Assembly: GCA_902588835.1 (NCBI GenBank)
Contig: CACIQQ010000008.1
Coordinates: 1 to 60,042, forward strand
DNA from: an uncultured Pelagibacteraceae bacterium
Lineage (GTDB): Bacteria > Pseudomonadota > Alphaproteobacteria > Pelagibacterales > Pelagibacteraceae
DNA length: 60,042 nt
Reading direction: 5' to 3'
Part shown: positions 35,584 to 44,485 of the stretch, in pieces
Position numbering within the stretch: the stretch's first letter is position 1
Layout: each line of letters opens with the position of its first letter
Position numbers and translations under genes: made by a program
The notes under the pieces: model-generated
The model's input: the letters and a program-made list of their open reading frames with translations, nothing else
Database searches by the model: none
What the model was told of the DNA's origin: nothing

Positions 35584-37020
35584 TTGGATAAAACTTATTT
35601 TTTAACTCAAACTTCATCACTAACGCTTGTTATTGTAATAAGTCTAATGTTTGTTTTTTTGGGCTTATATAATTCAAAAAAACATCAAGGACTTAATAAT
35701 TATTTAACTGCAAACAGAAATGTTGGATTATTTTCTTTAACAACAAGCTTAACAGCCTCAGCGCTAGGCGCATGGATTTTATTTGGTCCAGCTTCGGCAG
35801 CTACTTGGGGAGGAATAGGAGCTGTTATTGGATATTCACTTGGAACAGCTTTTCCAATGTTTTTTTTAATTTATCTTGGAAAAAAAATTAGAAAAGAATT
35901 TCCTAAAGGTTCTTCTTTAATTGAATTTATGCGTAAGAAGTTTGGAAAAAGCTTATTCAAACTTATTTTATTGATGACAATTTTTTATATGTTTATTTTT
36001 TTGTGTGCTGAAGTAACGGCAGTTGCCGTTTTAATCAATTACATTTCAGGCACAAAGCTTTGGATAACTGCTTTAATTGTCTTATTATCTACACTCGCTT
36101 ATACTTTATATGGAGGTTTAAGAGCCTCTATATTTACTGACAATATTCAAATGATCGTCATAGGAGTCCTTTTATTAATTTCCTTATTTTACATAAAAAA
36201 TTTTATTGGATCTGAATTTTCCTTTGAATTTATTAATAAAAAAAATCCTCAGCTTTTAAGTTCTTCATACATTCCTAGTTATACTGCAGGTTTGACTTTT
36301 TTTATTGCAGTTGCTGCAACCAATTTATTTCATCAAGGTAATTGGCAAAGAGTATATGCAGCAAAAAATTCTGAAACTTTAAGAAAAAGTTTAATTATAT
36401 CTTTTTTTATAATTATACCTATAGTTTTTTATATGGGTTTTACAGGAATGGTCGCCTTTTCATTAGATCCAACTACTAGACCAGATCTTGGATTTTTTAT
36501 GTTATTGCTCAAAGAGCAAAAAGAATTGTTATCGCTATTAGTAATTGTATTAGGTTTAGCTTTAACAATTTCTACTGTTGATACTTTGGTGAATGCAATA
36601 TCAAGTCTTATAGTAGTTGATGGTAAAGCGACATTTAAATTTAATAAAAAGATAAATTACTTTAACTTGTCTACATATATTATCTTATTTTTATCTTTAA
36701 TCTCTTTTATAGTTGCATCCAAAGGATATGATATTTTGTATTTATTTTTATTAGCTGACTTATTTTGTTGTGCGTTTGTACTCACAGTTTTTTATAGTTT
36801 TTACGATAAAAAAATTAATGAAAATACGGCGTATATTTCAATTGTTTTAGGTTTGATTATGGGATTTTTATTATTTCCAACACCAGACTTTTCAAAAAGT
36901 TTATTAGTCGGAGTCATCGTACCAACTGAATTTTTTCCATCGTTTTTAGTTCAAAATTTACTTTTTTGGTCATTTATTGCCGCAACACTAGGACCAATGA
37001 TATCTTGGAAAATAAAGTAA
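35584..37020 (+). CDS. thiV: Sodium:solute symporter, probable HMP transporter ThiV
   Basis: A 478-aa SSS-family protein with about 13 membrane segments, starting at TTG 35584, 6 nt after AGGG in the riboswitch. Characteristic blocks are SALGAWILFGPASAATWGG near the N-terminus, YTLYGGLRASIFTDNIQM (the SSS signature) and LALTISTVDTLVNAISSLIV. TPP control and published work on SAR11 point to uptake of the thiamine pyrimidine precursor HMP, which these bacteria need. The substrate is inferred from that context. Confidence 0.88.
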   Translation: MDKTYFLTQTSSLTLVIVISLMFVFLGLYNSKKHQGLNNYLTANRNVGLFSLTTSLTASALGAWILFGPASAATWGGIGAVIGYSLGTAFPMFFLIYLGKKIRKEFPKGSSLIEFMRKKFGKSLFKLILLMTIFYMFIFLCAEVTAVAVLINYISGTKLWITALIVLLSTLAYTLYGGLRASIFTDNIQMIVIGVLLLISLFYIKNFIGSEFSFEFINKKNPQLLSSSYIPSYTAGLTFFIAVAATNLFHQGNWQRVYAAKNSETLRKSLIISFFIIIPIVFYMGFTGMVAFSLDPTTRPDLGFFMLLLKEQKELLSLLVIVLGLALTISTVDTLVNAISSLIVVDGKATFKFNKKINYFNLSTYIILFLSLISFIVASKGYDILYLFLLADLFCCAFVLTVFYSFYDKKINENTAYISIVLGLIMGFLLFPTPDFSKSLLVGVIVPTEFFPSFLVQNLLFWSFIAATLGPMISWKIK

Positions 37021-37039
37021 AATCGGTATTATTAATGTA

Positions 37040-38149
37040 ATGCTTAATTTTATATTACCATTTTTAGTTCTTATTCTTGTTGTTGTTTTTATACATGAAT
37101 ACGGGCATTATTATTTTGCAAAAAAATATGGTGTTAAGGTTACTGATTTTTCAATTGGATTTGGAAAGGAAATATTTGGTTGGAACGATAGTTCAGGTAC
37201 AAGATGGAAGATATGCTGGATTCCATTAGGTGGCTATGTAAAATTTTTTGGTGATAGAAACGTTTTTTCACAAGCTGACCAAGAAGAGTTAATCAAAAAA
37301 TATGACGAAAAAGAAAGACAAAAACTTTTTGTTTTAAAACCCCTTTACCAAAGAGCTGTAATTGTTGCTGCAGGTCCAATTGCCAACTTTTTGTTAGCAA
37401 TACTTATATTTTTTATGATTAACGTTTTTGTTGGCAAAGACTTTACTCCACCAATGATAAGTGAAGTAACAAAAGAAAGTCCTGCTTATGTTGCTGGACT
37501 AGAAAAAAATGATGTAATTCTATCAATTGATAAAAACGAAGTAAAAAGTATCTTAGATGTTTCAAAATTCATAACAATGTCTACTTCAGAATTTATAGAC
37601 TTTAAAGTTTCAAGGTATGATAAAGAGATTTTAATAAAAGTAAAACCCCAGACCTTAGATGGCGAAGATAATCTTGGTAATAAAATAAAAAAAAGAACAG
37701 TTGGAATTAAAATTATTCCATATCAAAATACTATCAATCATCAAAAACTGGGCCCAGCAAAAGCAATTTATTACTCAGTTTCTGAGGTATATTATGTCAC
37801 CACCTCAACGTTAAAATACTTAGGATCTATAATTGCAGGTTCAGGGGATAGCTCTCAATTAGGTGGTCCTATTAGAATAGCAAAAATTTCAGGCCAAGTT
37901 GCCGAATTTGGGATATTACCATTTTTAAGTATGATGGCTTATATATCTATAAGTTTAGGTTTAATTAATTTATTCCCAATACCATTATTGGATGGGGGTC
38001 ATTTAATGTTTTATGGCTTTGAAAAAGTTTTAGGTAAGCCATTAAGCCAAAAAACACAGGAAGGTTTTTTTCGAATCGGAATGTTTTTGCTTCTATCTTT
38101 GATGTTTTTTGCAACTATGAATGACCTAAGAGATTTAGGCCTTTTTTAA
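37040..38149 (+). CDS. rseP: RseP-type site-2 zinc metalloprotease
   Basis: A 369-aa M50 protease. The zinc motif HEYGH (19-23) lies in the first membrane helix, a PDZ domain follows (about 130-190, GLEKNDVILSIDKNEV) and LINLFPIPLLDGGHL near residue 315 holds the third ligand (D-G). It cleaves anti-sigma factors or signal peptides within the membrane. It is isolated from dxr and bamA here, unlike the common order, and sits between thiV and HU. A small CCTAA/TTAGG hairpin with six Ts overlaps its 3' end. Confidence 0.93.
   Translation: MLNFILPFLVLILVVVFIHEYGHYYFAKKYGVKVTDFSIGFGKEIFGWNDSSGTRWKICWIPLGGYVKFFGDRNVFSQADQEELIKKYDEKERQKLFVLKPLYQRAVIVAAGPIANFLLAILIFFMINVFVGKDFTPPMISEVTKESPAYVAGLEKNDVILSIDKNEVKSILDVSKFITMSTSEFIDFKVSRYDKEILIKVKPQTLDGEDNLGNKIKKRTVGIKIIPYQNTINHQKLGPAKAIYYSVSEVYYVTTSTLKYLGSIIAGSGDSSQLGGPIRIAKISGQVAEFGILPFLSMMAYISISLGLINLFPIPLLDGGHLMFYGFEKVLGKPLSQKTQEGFFRIGMFLLLSLMFFATMNDLRDLGLF
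38125..38147 (+). terminator. Weak terminator-like hairpin at the end of rseP
   Basis: CCTAA (38125-38129) pairs with TTAGG (38135-38139), followed by CC and six Ts that run into the stop codon. The stem is short, so this is uncertain. It would separate rseP from the HU gene. Confidence 0.35.
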
Positions 38150-38302
38150 ATTATATATAAAGAGCATCAAAAAAACCAATAAATACAAGGTTTATTTATA
38201 CACAATATCTTGTGTTAAAAACCAAATTAAACACTAAAAAAAAGCTTGATTTTAAAGGCATTTTGTAAACTATGTTAATTAACCTTTAAAACCGGAGCTA
38301 AA

Positions 38303-38578
38303 ATGAACAAAAAACAATTAGTCGCTAAATTGGCAGGTTCTTTAAATCAAAGCAAAGCTGATGCTGAGCGAACTTTTGATACCATCACAAATACAATATT
38401 AGATGCGTTGAAAAATGATGACTCAGTGAAAATCGCTGGTTTTGGAACATACAAAGTTGCTAAGAGAAAAGCTAGAATTGGAAGAAACCCAAGAACTGGA
38501 GAACAAATCCAAATTGCAGCATCTCAAAAAGTTAAGTTTTTACCTGCAAAAGCGCTTAAAGAAATATTCAACAAATAA
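38303..38578 (+). CDS. HU-family DNA-binding protein
   Basis: A 91-aa HU/IHF-type nucleoid protein. KVAKRKARIGRNPRTGEQIQ forms the DNA-binding beta-arm with the intercalating Pro of NPRTG. MNKKQLVAKLAGSLNQSKAD is the dimer-forming helix region. It bends and compacts DNA. It has its own 153-nt leader and is followed by a 15-bp perfect hairpin, so it is monocistronic, as expected for an abundant protein. Confidence 0.97.
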   Translation: MNKKQLVAKLAGSLNQSKADAERTFDTITNTILDALKNDDSVKIAGFGTYKVAKRKARIGRNPRTGEQIQIAASQKVKFLPAKALKEIFNK

Positions 38579-38590
38579 ATATTTCCTCTG

Positions 38591-38630
38591 AACAGCCTTT
38601 ATTAATATAAAAGTTAATAAAGGCTGTTTC
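38591..38630 (+). terminator. Terminator hairpin after the HU gene
   Basis: AACAGCCTTTATTAA (38591-38605) pairs perfectly with TTAATAAAGGCTGTT (38614-38628) around an 8-nt loop. The T-tract after it is short (TT before C), so it ends transcription of HU or stabilises its 3' end. Confidence 0.75.
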
Positions 38631-38723
38631 TATATGCAAATACTGCATACCTATTTTATCCAATAAACATTAGTTTTTAATAATCCATTTAATAAAAGAA
38701 CCTTTTTAACAAGGGAGAAAATT

Positions 38724-40025
38724 ATGAAAAAACATTTAAAGAAACTAGTGGGTCCCGTAGTAAGTTTATTTTTCTTACTAAACATGACGAGTACAAGTTA
38801 TGCGGATTCAACTGTTTCAGCAGAAGTAGGATTCATTTTTAATACTTTCCTTTTTCTAGTTTGTGGATTTTTAGTCATGTTTATGGCTGCAGGGTTTGCA
38901 ATGTTAGAAGCAGGAAGTGTAACATCTAAAAGTGTATCTGTAATTTGTGCAAAAAATATTGGATTATTTTCAATAGCTGGAATGATGTTCTGGTTATTTG
39001 GTTATAATTTAGCATATGGAATACCAGAAGGTGGATATATTGGTAGTTTTCTACCATGGTCAGATGCTAGTAAATTAGACACTGGTTATTCGGACGGATC
39101 AGATTGGTATTTCCAAATGGTATTTTGCGCAACGACAGTTTCGATTGTTTCAGGAACATTAGCTGAAAGAATCAAACTATGGCCTTTCTTTTTATTTGCA
39201 GCAATTTTATCTGGAATTATCTATCCAATCGTAATGGGTTGGCAATGGGGTGGTGGCTGGTTAGCAGCTGCTGGATTCTCAGATTTTGCAGGCTCAACAT
39301 TAGTCCACTCAACAGGTGGTGCAGCGGCTTTGGCTGGAGCATTATTATTGGGTCCAAGATTAGGTAGATTTACAAAATCTGGTGCACCTGCTCCAATGAA
39401 ACCATTTGCTGCTTCATCAATTCCATTAATCACAGTTGGTATATTTATTTTATGGCTGGGTTGGTTTGGATTTAATGGTGGTTCTCAATTAGCTATGGGT
39501 ACTGCTGATGATGCAATCGCTGTTTCAACAATCTTTATGAATACATTTTTAGCTGGAGCTGGTGGTGTAATGGCTGCTGCTACAGTTACAAGATTAGGAT
39601 TTGGTAAAACAGATGTAATTCAAATGTTAAATGGATGTATTGGTGGTTTAGTTGCAATTACAGCAGAACCATTAATGCCATCACCACTTGCAGCAATCTT
39701 AATTGGTGCTGTTGGAGGTGTAATTGTTGTTTATGGAACGAAATTCCTTTTTGCTCTAAAAATTGACGATGTAGTTGGTGCGATACCCGCACACTTATTC
39801 GCTGGTATTTGGGGTACATTAGCTGTTCCAATAACAAATCCAGACACAACTTTTGGAGCTCAGTTTTTAGGAGTTCTTTCAATTAACATCTTTGTATTCC
39901 TAGTTGCCCTAGTTGTTTGGGGAATTATGAAGAGTACAATAGGTATTAGATTGAGTAAAGAAGCTGAACTTAAAGGAACCGACGTCGTAGAAACAGGCGT
40001 AATCGGTTACGCAATAAGAGATTAA
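38724..40025 (+). CDS. amt: Ammonium transporter
   Basis: A 433-aa Amt/Rh-family channel with an N-terminal signal-like segment (MKKHLKKLVGPVVSLFFLL) and about 11 membrane helices. Blocks include MLEAGSV, GTLAERIKLWPF, DFAGSTLVHSTGGAAALAGALLLGPRLGRF and the pore-lining His block GAIPAHLFAGIWGTLA. AAGGGAG precedes the ATG. It imports ammonium, the main nitrogen source of SAR11. No glnK lies beside it. A strong terminator follows. Confidence 0.97.
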   Translation: MKKHLKKLVGPVVSLFFLLNMTSTSYADSTVSAEVGFIFNTFLFLVCGFLVMFMAAGFAMLEAGSVTSKSVSVICAKNIGLFSIAGMMFWLFGYNLAYGIPEGGYIGSFLPWSDASKLDTGYSDGSDWYFQMVFCATTVSIVSGTLAERIKLWPFFLFAAILSGIIYPIVMGWQWGGGWLAAAGFSDFAGSTLVHSTGGAAALAGALLLGPRLGRFTKSGAPAPMKPFAASSIPLITVGIFILWLGWFGFNGGSQLAMGTADDAIAVSTIFMNTFLAGAGGVMAAATVTRLGFGKTDVIQMLNGCIGGLVAITAEPLMPSPLAAILIGAVGGVIVVYGTKFLFALKIDDVVGAIPAHLFAGIWGTLAVPITNPDTTFGAQFLGVLSINIFVFLVALVVWGIMKSTIGIRLSKEAELKGTDVVETGVIGYAIRD

Positions 40026-40052
40026 TCATCTCTCCCTCTTGGTTAGACGATT

Positions 40053-40085
40053 AAAAGGCCTCCTAGAAATAGGAGGCCTTTTTTA
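40053..40085. terminator. Strong terminator after amt, bidirectional
   Basis: AAAAGGCCTCCTA (40053-40065) pairs perfectly with TAGGAGGCCTTTT (40070-40082) around a GAAA loop, followed by more Ts. The minus-strand bcp gene ends at 40083, inside the T-tract. With four Ts on that side too, the element can stop both transcripts. Confidence 0.92.
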
Positions 40086-40532
40086 TTTATTTAAAATATA
40101 ATTTAAAACTTCTTGAGCATGATTTTTTACTCGGACAGATCTCCATTCTTTAATAATCTTTTTGTTTTTGATCAAGAAACTACTTCTTATTAAACCCATA
40201 AATTCTTTACCCATAAATTGCTTCTTTCCCCAAACTTTATATGCTTTTATTGCATCTTTTTTTTCATCAGAAAGCAAATCAAATTTAATTTTATATTTTT
40301 TTTTAAATTTTTTATGACTTTCCAAACTATCTTTTGAAATCCCGTAAACATTGCAATTATTTTTGGAAAATTTACTTATAAGACTATTGAAATCCTTTGT
40401 TTCTAACGTACATCCAGGGGTATCATCTTTTGGGTAAAAATATAAAACAATAAGTTTTGATTTAATTTTGTTTAATTCTACAACTTCATTAGAGGTACTG
40501 ATTAACTTAAAATTCGGAGCTTTTACGGTCAT
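40083..40532 (-). CDS. bcp: Peroxiredoxin, Bcp/PrxQ type
   Basis: A 149-aa PrxQ. YFYPKDDTPGCTLETKDF holds the peroxidatic Cys41. The resolving Cys five residues later, as in E. coli Bcp, is absent, so it is probably a 1-Cys or atypical type. It reduces H2O2 and organic peroxides in the cytoplasm. It overlaps the upstream glycosyltransferase gene by 4 nt, with no clear functional link. Confidence 0.94.
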   Translation of the reverse strand: MTVKAPNFKLISTSNEVVELNKIKSKLIVLYFYPKDDTPGCTLETKDFNSLISKFSKNNCNVYGISKDSLESHKKFKKKYKIKFDLLSDEKKDAIKAYKVWGKKQFMGKEFMGLIRSSFLIKNKKIIKEWRSVRVKNHAQEVLNYILNK

Positions 40533-41524
40533 TGGCTAATTTTATTTTCTTCCCAAAGTTTTTTTATATCTATAAATGGGGATAAACCGTAACTTGAATT
40601 AACGTTAGTCATATGTACCGCTAATGATTTTATAGGTGAAATACCAATTTCGCTCTCTAAAATTTTATTTAAATATTTTTCAAAAGGTTCATGTCTTTTC
40701 TCGCAAGTTTTTTCAAAGTTATCTATATGTTTTTGAAACATTTTCTTTGAGATCATAAATGTGCAAAGCATTTTTGTGATCGTTCGCCAATGTTGTTGAC
40801 TTCCAATTAATATATTTGTTTTTTCATTATTCATATAATTAAAGGGATAATCACTTGGACAAACTATAATTTCATCCTTATGTTGAGAGCTAACTCTTTC
40901 ATAGGTATTCAGCATATCAACTAATGAATGCTCATAATGAAGATAATCATCCTCTACAAAATATATGAGATCAGATTGATCTTTTTTTGCAACTTCGAAG
41001 CATTTTAATAAACTTGAGAGATTTCCAAACGTTTCTTGATTATTTTCAGCTGCTATTTTTTCTTTATGTTCGCTTTTGTCATGATTAATAATTTCACAGT
41101 CTATATCATGGGTATTTATTAGGTCTTTTAATTTTTTGAGATTTTCATCACTTGAATTGTCATCAATAACTTGAAATTTTAACAAAGTATCTGGCTTAAG
41201 TTCCTTAGTTTTTTTAATCGATTTAATTACAGAATTTAAACATCTTAAAGCATACTCAACTTTAGGTTTTTCAAATATTCTTTTTTTGTTTTGATCCCAA
41301 ATTTCAATATTAGTATTTGTTCTAAAAATTATGCTTAAACTTTGAATTTTTCTAGTTAATTTAACTTCACCCAAAGGTAATACTATCGACTTTTTAATAT
41401 TTGAGAGTTCTTCATTTAATTCCTTGTTCAAAGAAGGAGAATTAAATTCACTCTGATCAATTATTTCAAAACCTAATAATTTAGAAAACTTAATGAATAT
41501 TTTTTTAAAGATGTTTTTTTTCAT
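40529..41524 (-). CDS. Glycosyltransferase-like protein (GT-A fold)
   Basis: A 331-aa protein. RCLNSVIKSIKKTKEL and KFQVIDDNSSDENLKKL match the start of GT-A (family 2-like) nucleotide-sugar domains, and LIYFVEDDYLHYEHSL holds a D-x-D-like metal motif (EDD). The C-terminal part is uncommon. A glycan or envelope role is likely, but the donor and acceptor are unknown. There is no membrane segment. It heads a two-gene unit with bcp. Confidence 0.72.
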   Translation of the reverse strand: MKKNIFKKIFIKFSKLLGFEIIDQSEFNSPSLNKELNEELSNIKKSIVLPLGEVKLTRKIQSLSIIFRTNTNIEIWDQNKKRIFEKPKVEYALRCLNSVIKSIKKTKELKPDTLLKFQVIDDNSSDENLKKLKDLINTHDIDCEIINHDKSEHKEKIAAENNQETFGNLSSLLKCFEVAKKDQSDLIYFVEDDYLHYEHSLVDMLNTYERVSSQHKDEIIVCPSDYPFNYMNNEKTNILIGSQQHWRTITKMLCTFMISKKMFQKHIDNFEKTCEKRHEPFEKYLNKILESEIGISPIKSLAVHMTNVNSSYGLSPFIDIKKLWEENKISQ

Positions 41525-41552
41525 TTAATCTGATATTACAATATATATAATT

Positions 41553-41936
41553 ATGACAATTAAATCATCCAAAGAACTTGTAAATGATGCATTAAAAGAA
41601 ATCAAAACGATTTCTCACACCGAGGCTTCAAAATTACATAAAGATGGTAGTTGCAATTTGATTGATATAAGGGATGTAAGAGAGCTTGAAAAAGAGGGAA
41701 GAGTAGAAGGATCATTACACATACCAAGAGGAATGCTTGAATTTTGGATTGATCCAAACAGCGCATATTACAAACAAGGAAAAATCGATCCATCTAAAGA
41801 AATAGTTCTTTTTTGTGCAGGAGGCTTAAGATCTGCATTGGCAGCAAAATCACTTCAAGATATGGGTTTTAAAAATGTATCTCATGTTGATGGAGGTTTC
41901 AGTGCTATTAAAGATGGTGACTTTGAAATTAGCTAG
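41553..41936 (+). CDS. Rhodanese-like sulfurtransferase
   Basis: A 127-aa single-domain rhodanese. LIDIRDVRELEKEGRVEGSLHIPRGMLEF is the N-terminal CH2 motif. The active-site Cys lies in LFCAGGLRSALAAKSLQDMGF, and VDGGFSAIKDGD ends the domain. It transfers sulfane sulfur to an acceptor, for example cyanide or a thiol protein. It overlaps the convergent isomerase-like gene by 8 nt. Confidence 0.93.
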   Translation: MTIKSSKELVNDALKEIKTISHTEASKLHKDGSCNLIDIRDVRELEKEGRVEGSLHIPRGMLEFWIDPNSAYYKQGKIDPSKEIVLFCAGGLRSALAAKSLQDMGFKNVSHVDGGFSAIKDGDFEIS

Positions 41937-42513
41937 AAGATTCCTCTATAGCATAATCTAATCTGTCCTGACCCCAAAATATTTTATCATTACAAATAAA
42001 TGTTGGTGCCCCGAAGATTTTCTTATCGAAAGCATCTTGTGTTAGTTTGATCAATTTTTCTTTTGTCTCTTTTTGACTAATGCTGTTTAAAAAATTATCT
42101 ACATCTATTTGAAGATCTTTCAGTTTTTCTTTAAAATTCTCATCATCAGAGAGATTTATATTGTCTCTCCAATATGCATCAAAAAAACAATCGATATACT
42201 TATCTGACATATCTTTATTCGTAACTAACGATCCTCTCATTAGATTAAGTGAGCTTATTGGAAAATAATCATTAAATTTGAAATCGATTTTGAGTTTTTT
42301 TGAAACCATTTCACAGTCTCGTCTCATAAATTCATTTTTATTTTTTATAAATGCATTTGCTGTAATTCCAGCCAACTTATGCAATCCTCCTAAAAGCATA
42401 GGACAATAAATAAATTTTATAGAATTTTTTTTTTGAATTTCTCTGATTTTTTTATGTGCTATATAAGTGTAGGGGCTTGAAAAATCGTAATAAAATTGAA
42501 TAGATTTAGTCAT
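41929..42513 (-). CDS. DsbA/2-hydroxychromene-2-carboxylate isomerase-like protein
   Basis: A 194-aa thioredoxin-fold protein of the kappa-GST/HCCA isomerase group. QFYYDFSSPYTYIAHKKI carries the catalytic Ser and the conserved SPYxY motif. The C-terminal FGAPTFICNDKIFWGQDRLDYA is diagnostic. It may isomerise aromatic ring-cleavage products or act with glutathione. It overlaps the ABA4-like gene by 8 nt and is read after it. Confidence 0.88.
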   Translation of the reverse strand: MTKSIQFYYDFSSPYTYIAHKKIREIQKKNSIKFIYCPMLLGGLHKLAGITANAFIKNKNEFMRRDCEMVSKKLKIDFKFNDYFPISSLNLMRGSLVTNKDMSDKYIDCFFDAYWRDNINLSDDENFKEKLKDLQIDVDNFLNSISQKETKEKLIKLTQDAFDKKIFGAPTFICNDKIFWGQDRLDYAIEESSS

Positions 42514-42979
42514 ACAATGACATTCTTCTTGCGAAAAAAATCCTGATTAACCAATAAATAAATAATCCAAGAGGTCCTATAAAATAAGTAATTAGCAAAG
42601 GAAAAAAAGTTAAAAATTTTGAAATTGAGAGCTTAATACTATCAGACACAATCCATGCTCCACAAAATAAGTTTACTGCTAAAAAATGACACCAAAACAT
42701 TATTAAAAAACCATTTTCTGAAAAAAGATCTGATAAGTTTTCAAGGCTTAAATAAAGTGTAAAATTATTTTGAAAATTGAAATCTGATATAAAAAAATAG
42801 TATAACAGATAAACATAAACGAAAGAGAAGATCATAAAGGGAAAAATTGATCTAACTAAATATTTACTCATAAATGAATGAGGAAAAAAAAATAGAATAA
42901 TCCAAAAGGGTAGAACACCTAAATTCAACCAAAGATAGATCATTTCAATTGTAAAGAAATTATTAATTTGTTCAATCAT
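42506..42979 (-). CDS. ABA4-like/DUF4281 membrane protein
   Basis: A 157-aa protein with about four hydrophobic helices. The blocks NLGVLPFWIILFFFPHS and FWCHFLAVNLFCGAWIVSD and the FIGPLGLFIYWLIR end match the ABA4-type family, whose plant member acts in xanthophyll/neoxanthin formation. In bacteria its role is unknown; a carotenoid link is a possible reading. It is translated with the isomerase-like gene (8-nt overlap). Confidence 0.78.
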   Translation of the reverse strand: MIEQINNFFTIEMIYLWLNLGVLPFWIILFFFPHSFMSKYLVRSIFPFMIFSFVYVYLLYYFFISDFNFQNNFTLYLSLENLSDLFSENGFLIMFWCHFLAVNLFCGAWIVSDSIKLSISKFLTFFPLLITYFIGPLGLFIYWLIRIFFARRMSLYD

Positions 42980-43007
42980 TTGAGGTTATAATATAATAAA
43001 AATTATA

Positions 43008-43571
43008 ATGATTCCCTTAAAAAATAAAAAAAAAAATTTAGAATTTACTGTATCTGAGATACGAGATTTTTCCTTAAAATACATTGAAAAATATGCTCCG
43101 TCTAAACAACAACTTAGAACGTATTTATTGAAGAAATATTTAAAGTCTGGTTCCACAAACATGAAAAAGGGCAATTATCAAAACCTGATAGACATTGTAT
43201 TGTCAGATTTGGAACAATCCAAGTTTATTAATGATAAGTTTTATTCTGAGAGCAAAGCGAAAAATTTAATTCAAAGAGGTAGCTCAATTAACAAAATTAG
43301 AAGCTACCTGATGTCAAAAGGAATTAATGATAAATTTGTTAGGGAAACTTTAGACAAAATTAAAGAAAATAATGATGACCAAGATTTTTTTTCTGCAATA
43401 AAACTTTGTAAAAAGAAAAAAATTGGCCCACATAGATCAGAAGATAATAGGCCTATTTTTTTTAAAAAGGATATTGGCATATTGGCTAGAAATGGGTTTA
43501 GTTTTGAAACTTCAAAAAGAATAATGGATTTATCAAAAGATGAATATGAGAAAATTATTCGTCTTTTGTAG
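43008..43571 (+). CDS. recX: RecX regulatory protein
   Basis: A 187-aa RecX-like protein. EIRDFSLKYIEKYAPSKQQL, SKFINDKFYSESKAKNLIQRGSSI and LMSKGINDKFVRETLD are the repeated RecX helices. It binds RecA filaments and inhibits RecA. It is not next to recA here. A 49-aa membrane gene on the other strand overlaps its last 17 nt. Confidence 0.85.
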   Translation: MIPLKNKKKNLEFTVSEIRDFSLKYIEKYAPSKQQLRTYLLKKYLKSGSTNMKKGNYQNLIDIVLSDLEQSKFINDKFYSESKAKNLIQRGSSINKIRSYLMSKGINDKFVRETLDKIKENNDDQDFFSAIKLCKKKKIGPHRSEDNRPIFFKKDIGILARNGFSFETSKRIMDLSKDEYEKIIRLL

Positions 43572-43704
43572 TTTTCTCGTTTTTTTTATTCAAATAATAA
43601 TCTATCTTGGATTTGATATAGTTTTTTACTACTACGAAAACTATCAAGCCAAAAATAGAAACTGATACTATAATAATTAATATAATTCTTAATTGTTCAT
43701 CCAT
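43555..43704 (-). CDS. Small single-span membrane protein (49 aa)
   Basis: An ATG at 43704, overlapping the cysQ-like stop by 8 nt, opens 49 codons. One hydrophobic helix (about residues 6-26) is followed by a charged, basic tail (YIKSKIDYYLNKKNEKTTKDE). The coupled start supports a real gene. The tail would face the cytoplasm. No family is recognised. It overlaps the end of recX by 17 nt. Confidence 0.55.
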   Translation of the reverse strand: MDEQLRIILIIIVSVSIFGLIVFVVVKNYIKSKIDYYLNKKNEKTTKDE

Positions 43705-44479
43705 TATTTAATCTTGCACTTCTCAAAATTATACCTGGATTTTTAAAATCCTTTTTTCCATAATAAATTTTTTCTCCATTCATGTCAGTAATGGAGCCAC
43801 CAGAATTACTTAAAATTGCATCTCCTGCTGCAATGTCCCACTCAGATGCTCTTGGTTCAGCCACATAAAGATCAAATTCACCTGCTGCAATGACACAAAA
43901 CTTAAGAGAACTTTTCATTTTTGTATAACTGGCTACTTTAAATTTGTCGTGAATATCTTTGATTTCTTTTTTAAGTTTATCTGAATAACTTACAGCCTTA
44001 ATATTTTCTTTGTCTTTGGTATTTATTTTAGAGTTTAATAACTGAGCTTTGTTATTAATTATCTCAAATGATTTCCCGTTACCATATGTGTAAAATAATC
44101 TATTTTTTGCTGGAGCACTGATAATACCTATCCCAGGAACTTTATTAATAATAAGGGCAGCATTTAAAGTAAATTCGTCTTTATCATTAATGTAATCATA
44201 AGTACCATCTATTGGATCGATCAGCCAAAAAGTTGAGAGATTATCTAGATTTTTATTTGCGGAATTTTCCTCAGAAATTATAAGAATATCTGGTGTTAAT
44301 TTGCTAATTTTATCTATCAATAACTTATTAACCTCAAGATCACCATTTGTAACCGGGGTATTATCCTCCTTAATAGTTTCTTTAAGACCTTCCTTTCTTA
44401 ATGACAAAGATAATTCACTTGCTGTTTGGAAAGTACCAATTAAATCTAGTGCAATTTTTTTTTTATCTTCTAAATTCAT
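43697..44479 (-). CDS. cysQ: CysQ/inositol-monophosphatase family phosphatase
   Basis: A 260-aa protein with the metal motif LIDPIDGTYDYI, the upstream E-E (ISEEN) and the C-terminal ASEWDIAAGDAILSNSGGSITD. FTLNAALIINKVPGIGIISAPA matches CysQ, the 3'(2'),5'-bisphosphate nucleotidase that removes PAP after sulfotransfer. The neighbouring DUF3553 gene lies 6 nt upstream. CysQ is the best fit, with SuhB-type activity as the alternative. Confidence 0.88.
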   Translation of the reverse strand: MNLEDKKKIALDLIGTFQTASELSLSLRKEGLKETIKEDNTPVTNGDLEVNKLLIDKISKLTPDILIISEENSANKNLDNLSTFWLIDPIDGTYDYINDKDEFTLNAALIINKVPGIGIISAPAKNRLFYTYGNGKSFEIINNKAQLLNSKINTKDKENIKAVSYSDKLKKEIKDIHDKFKVASYTKMKSSLKFCVIAAGEFDLYVAEPRASEWDIAAGDAILSNSGGSITDMNGEKIYYGKKDFKNPGIILRSARLNNG

Positions 44480-44485
44480 TTTTTA

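Noticed and set aside
38200-38215. ACACAA-TATC-TTGTGT hairpin before the HU gene as a small RNA
   Set aside because: A 6-bp stem without T-tract or conserved context is not enough to call an RNA gene.
39179-39882. Open frames in other phases across amt
   Set aside because: They overlap the well-conserved ammonium transporter completely and have no ribosome-binding site or recognisable domain.
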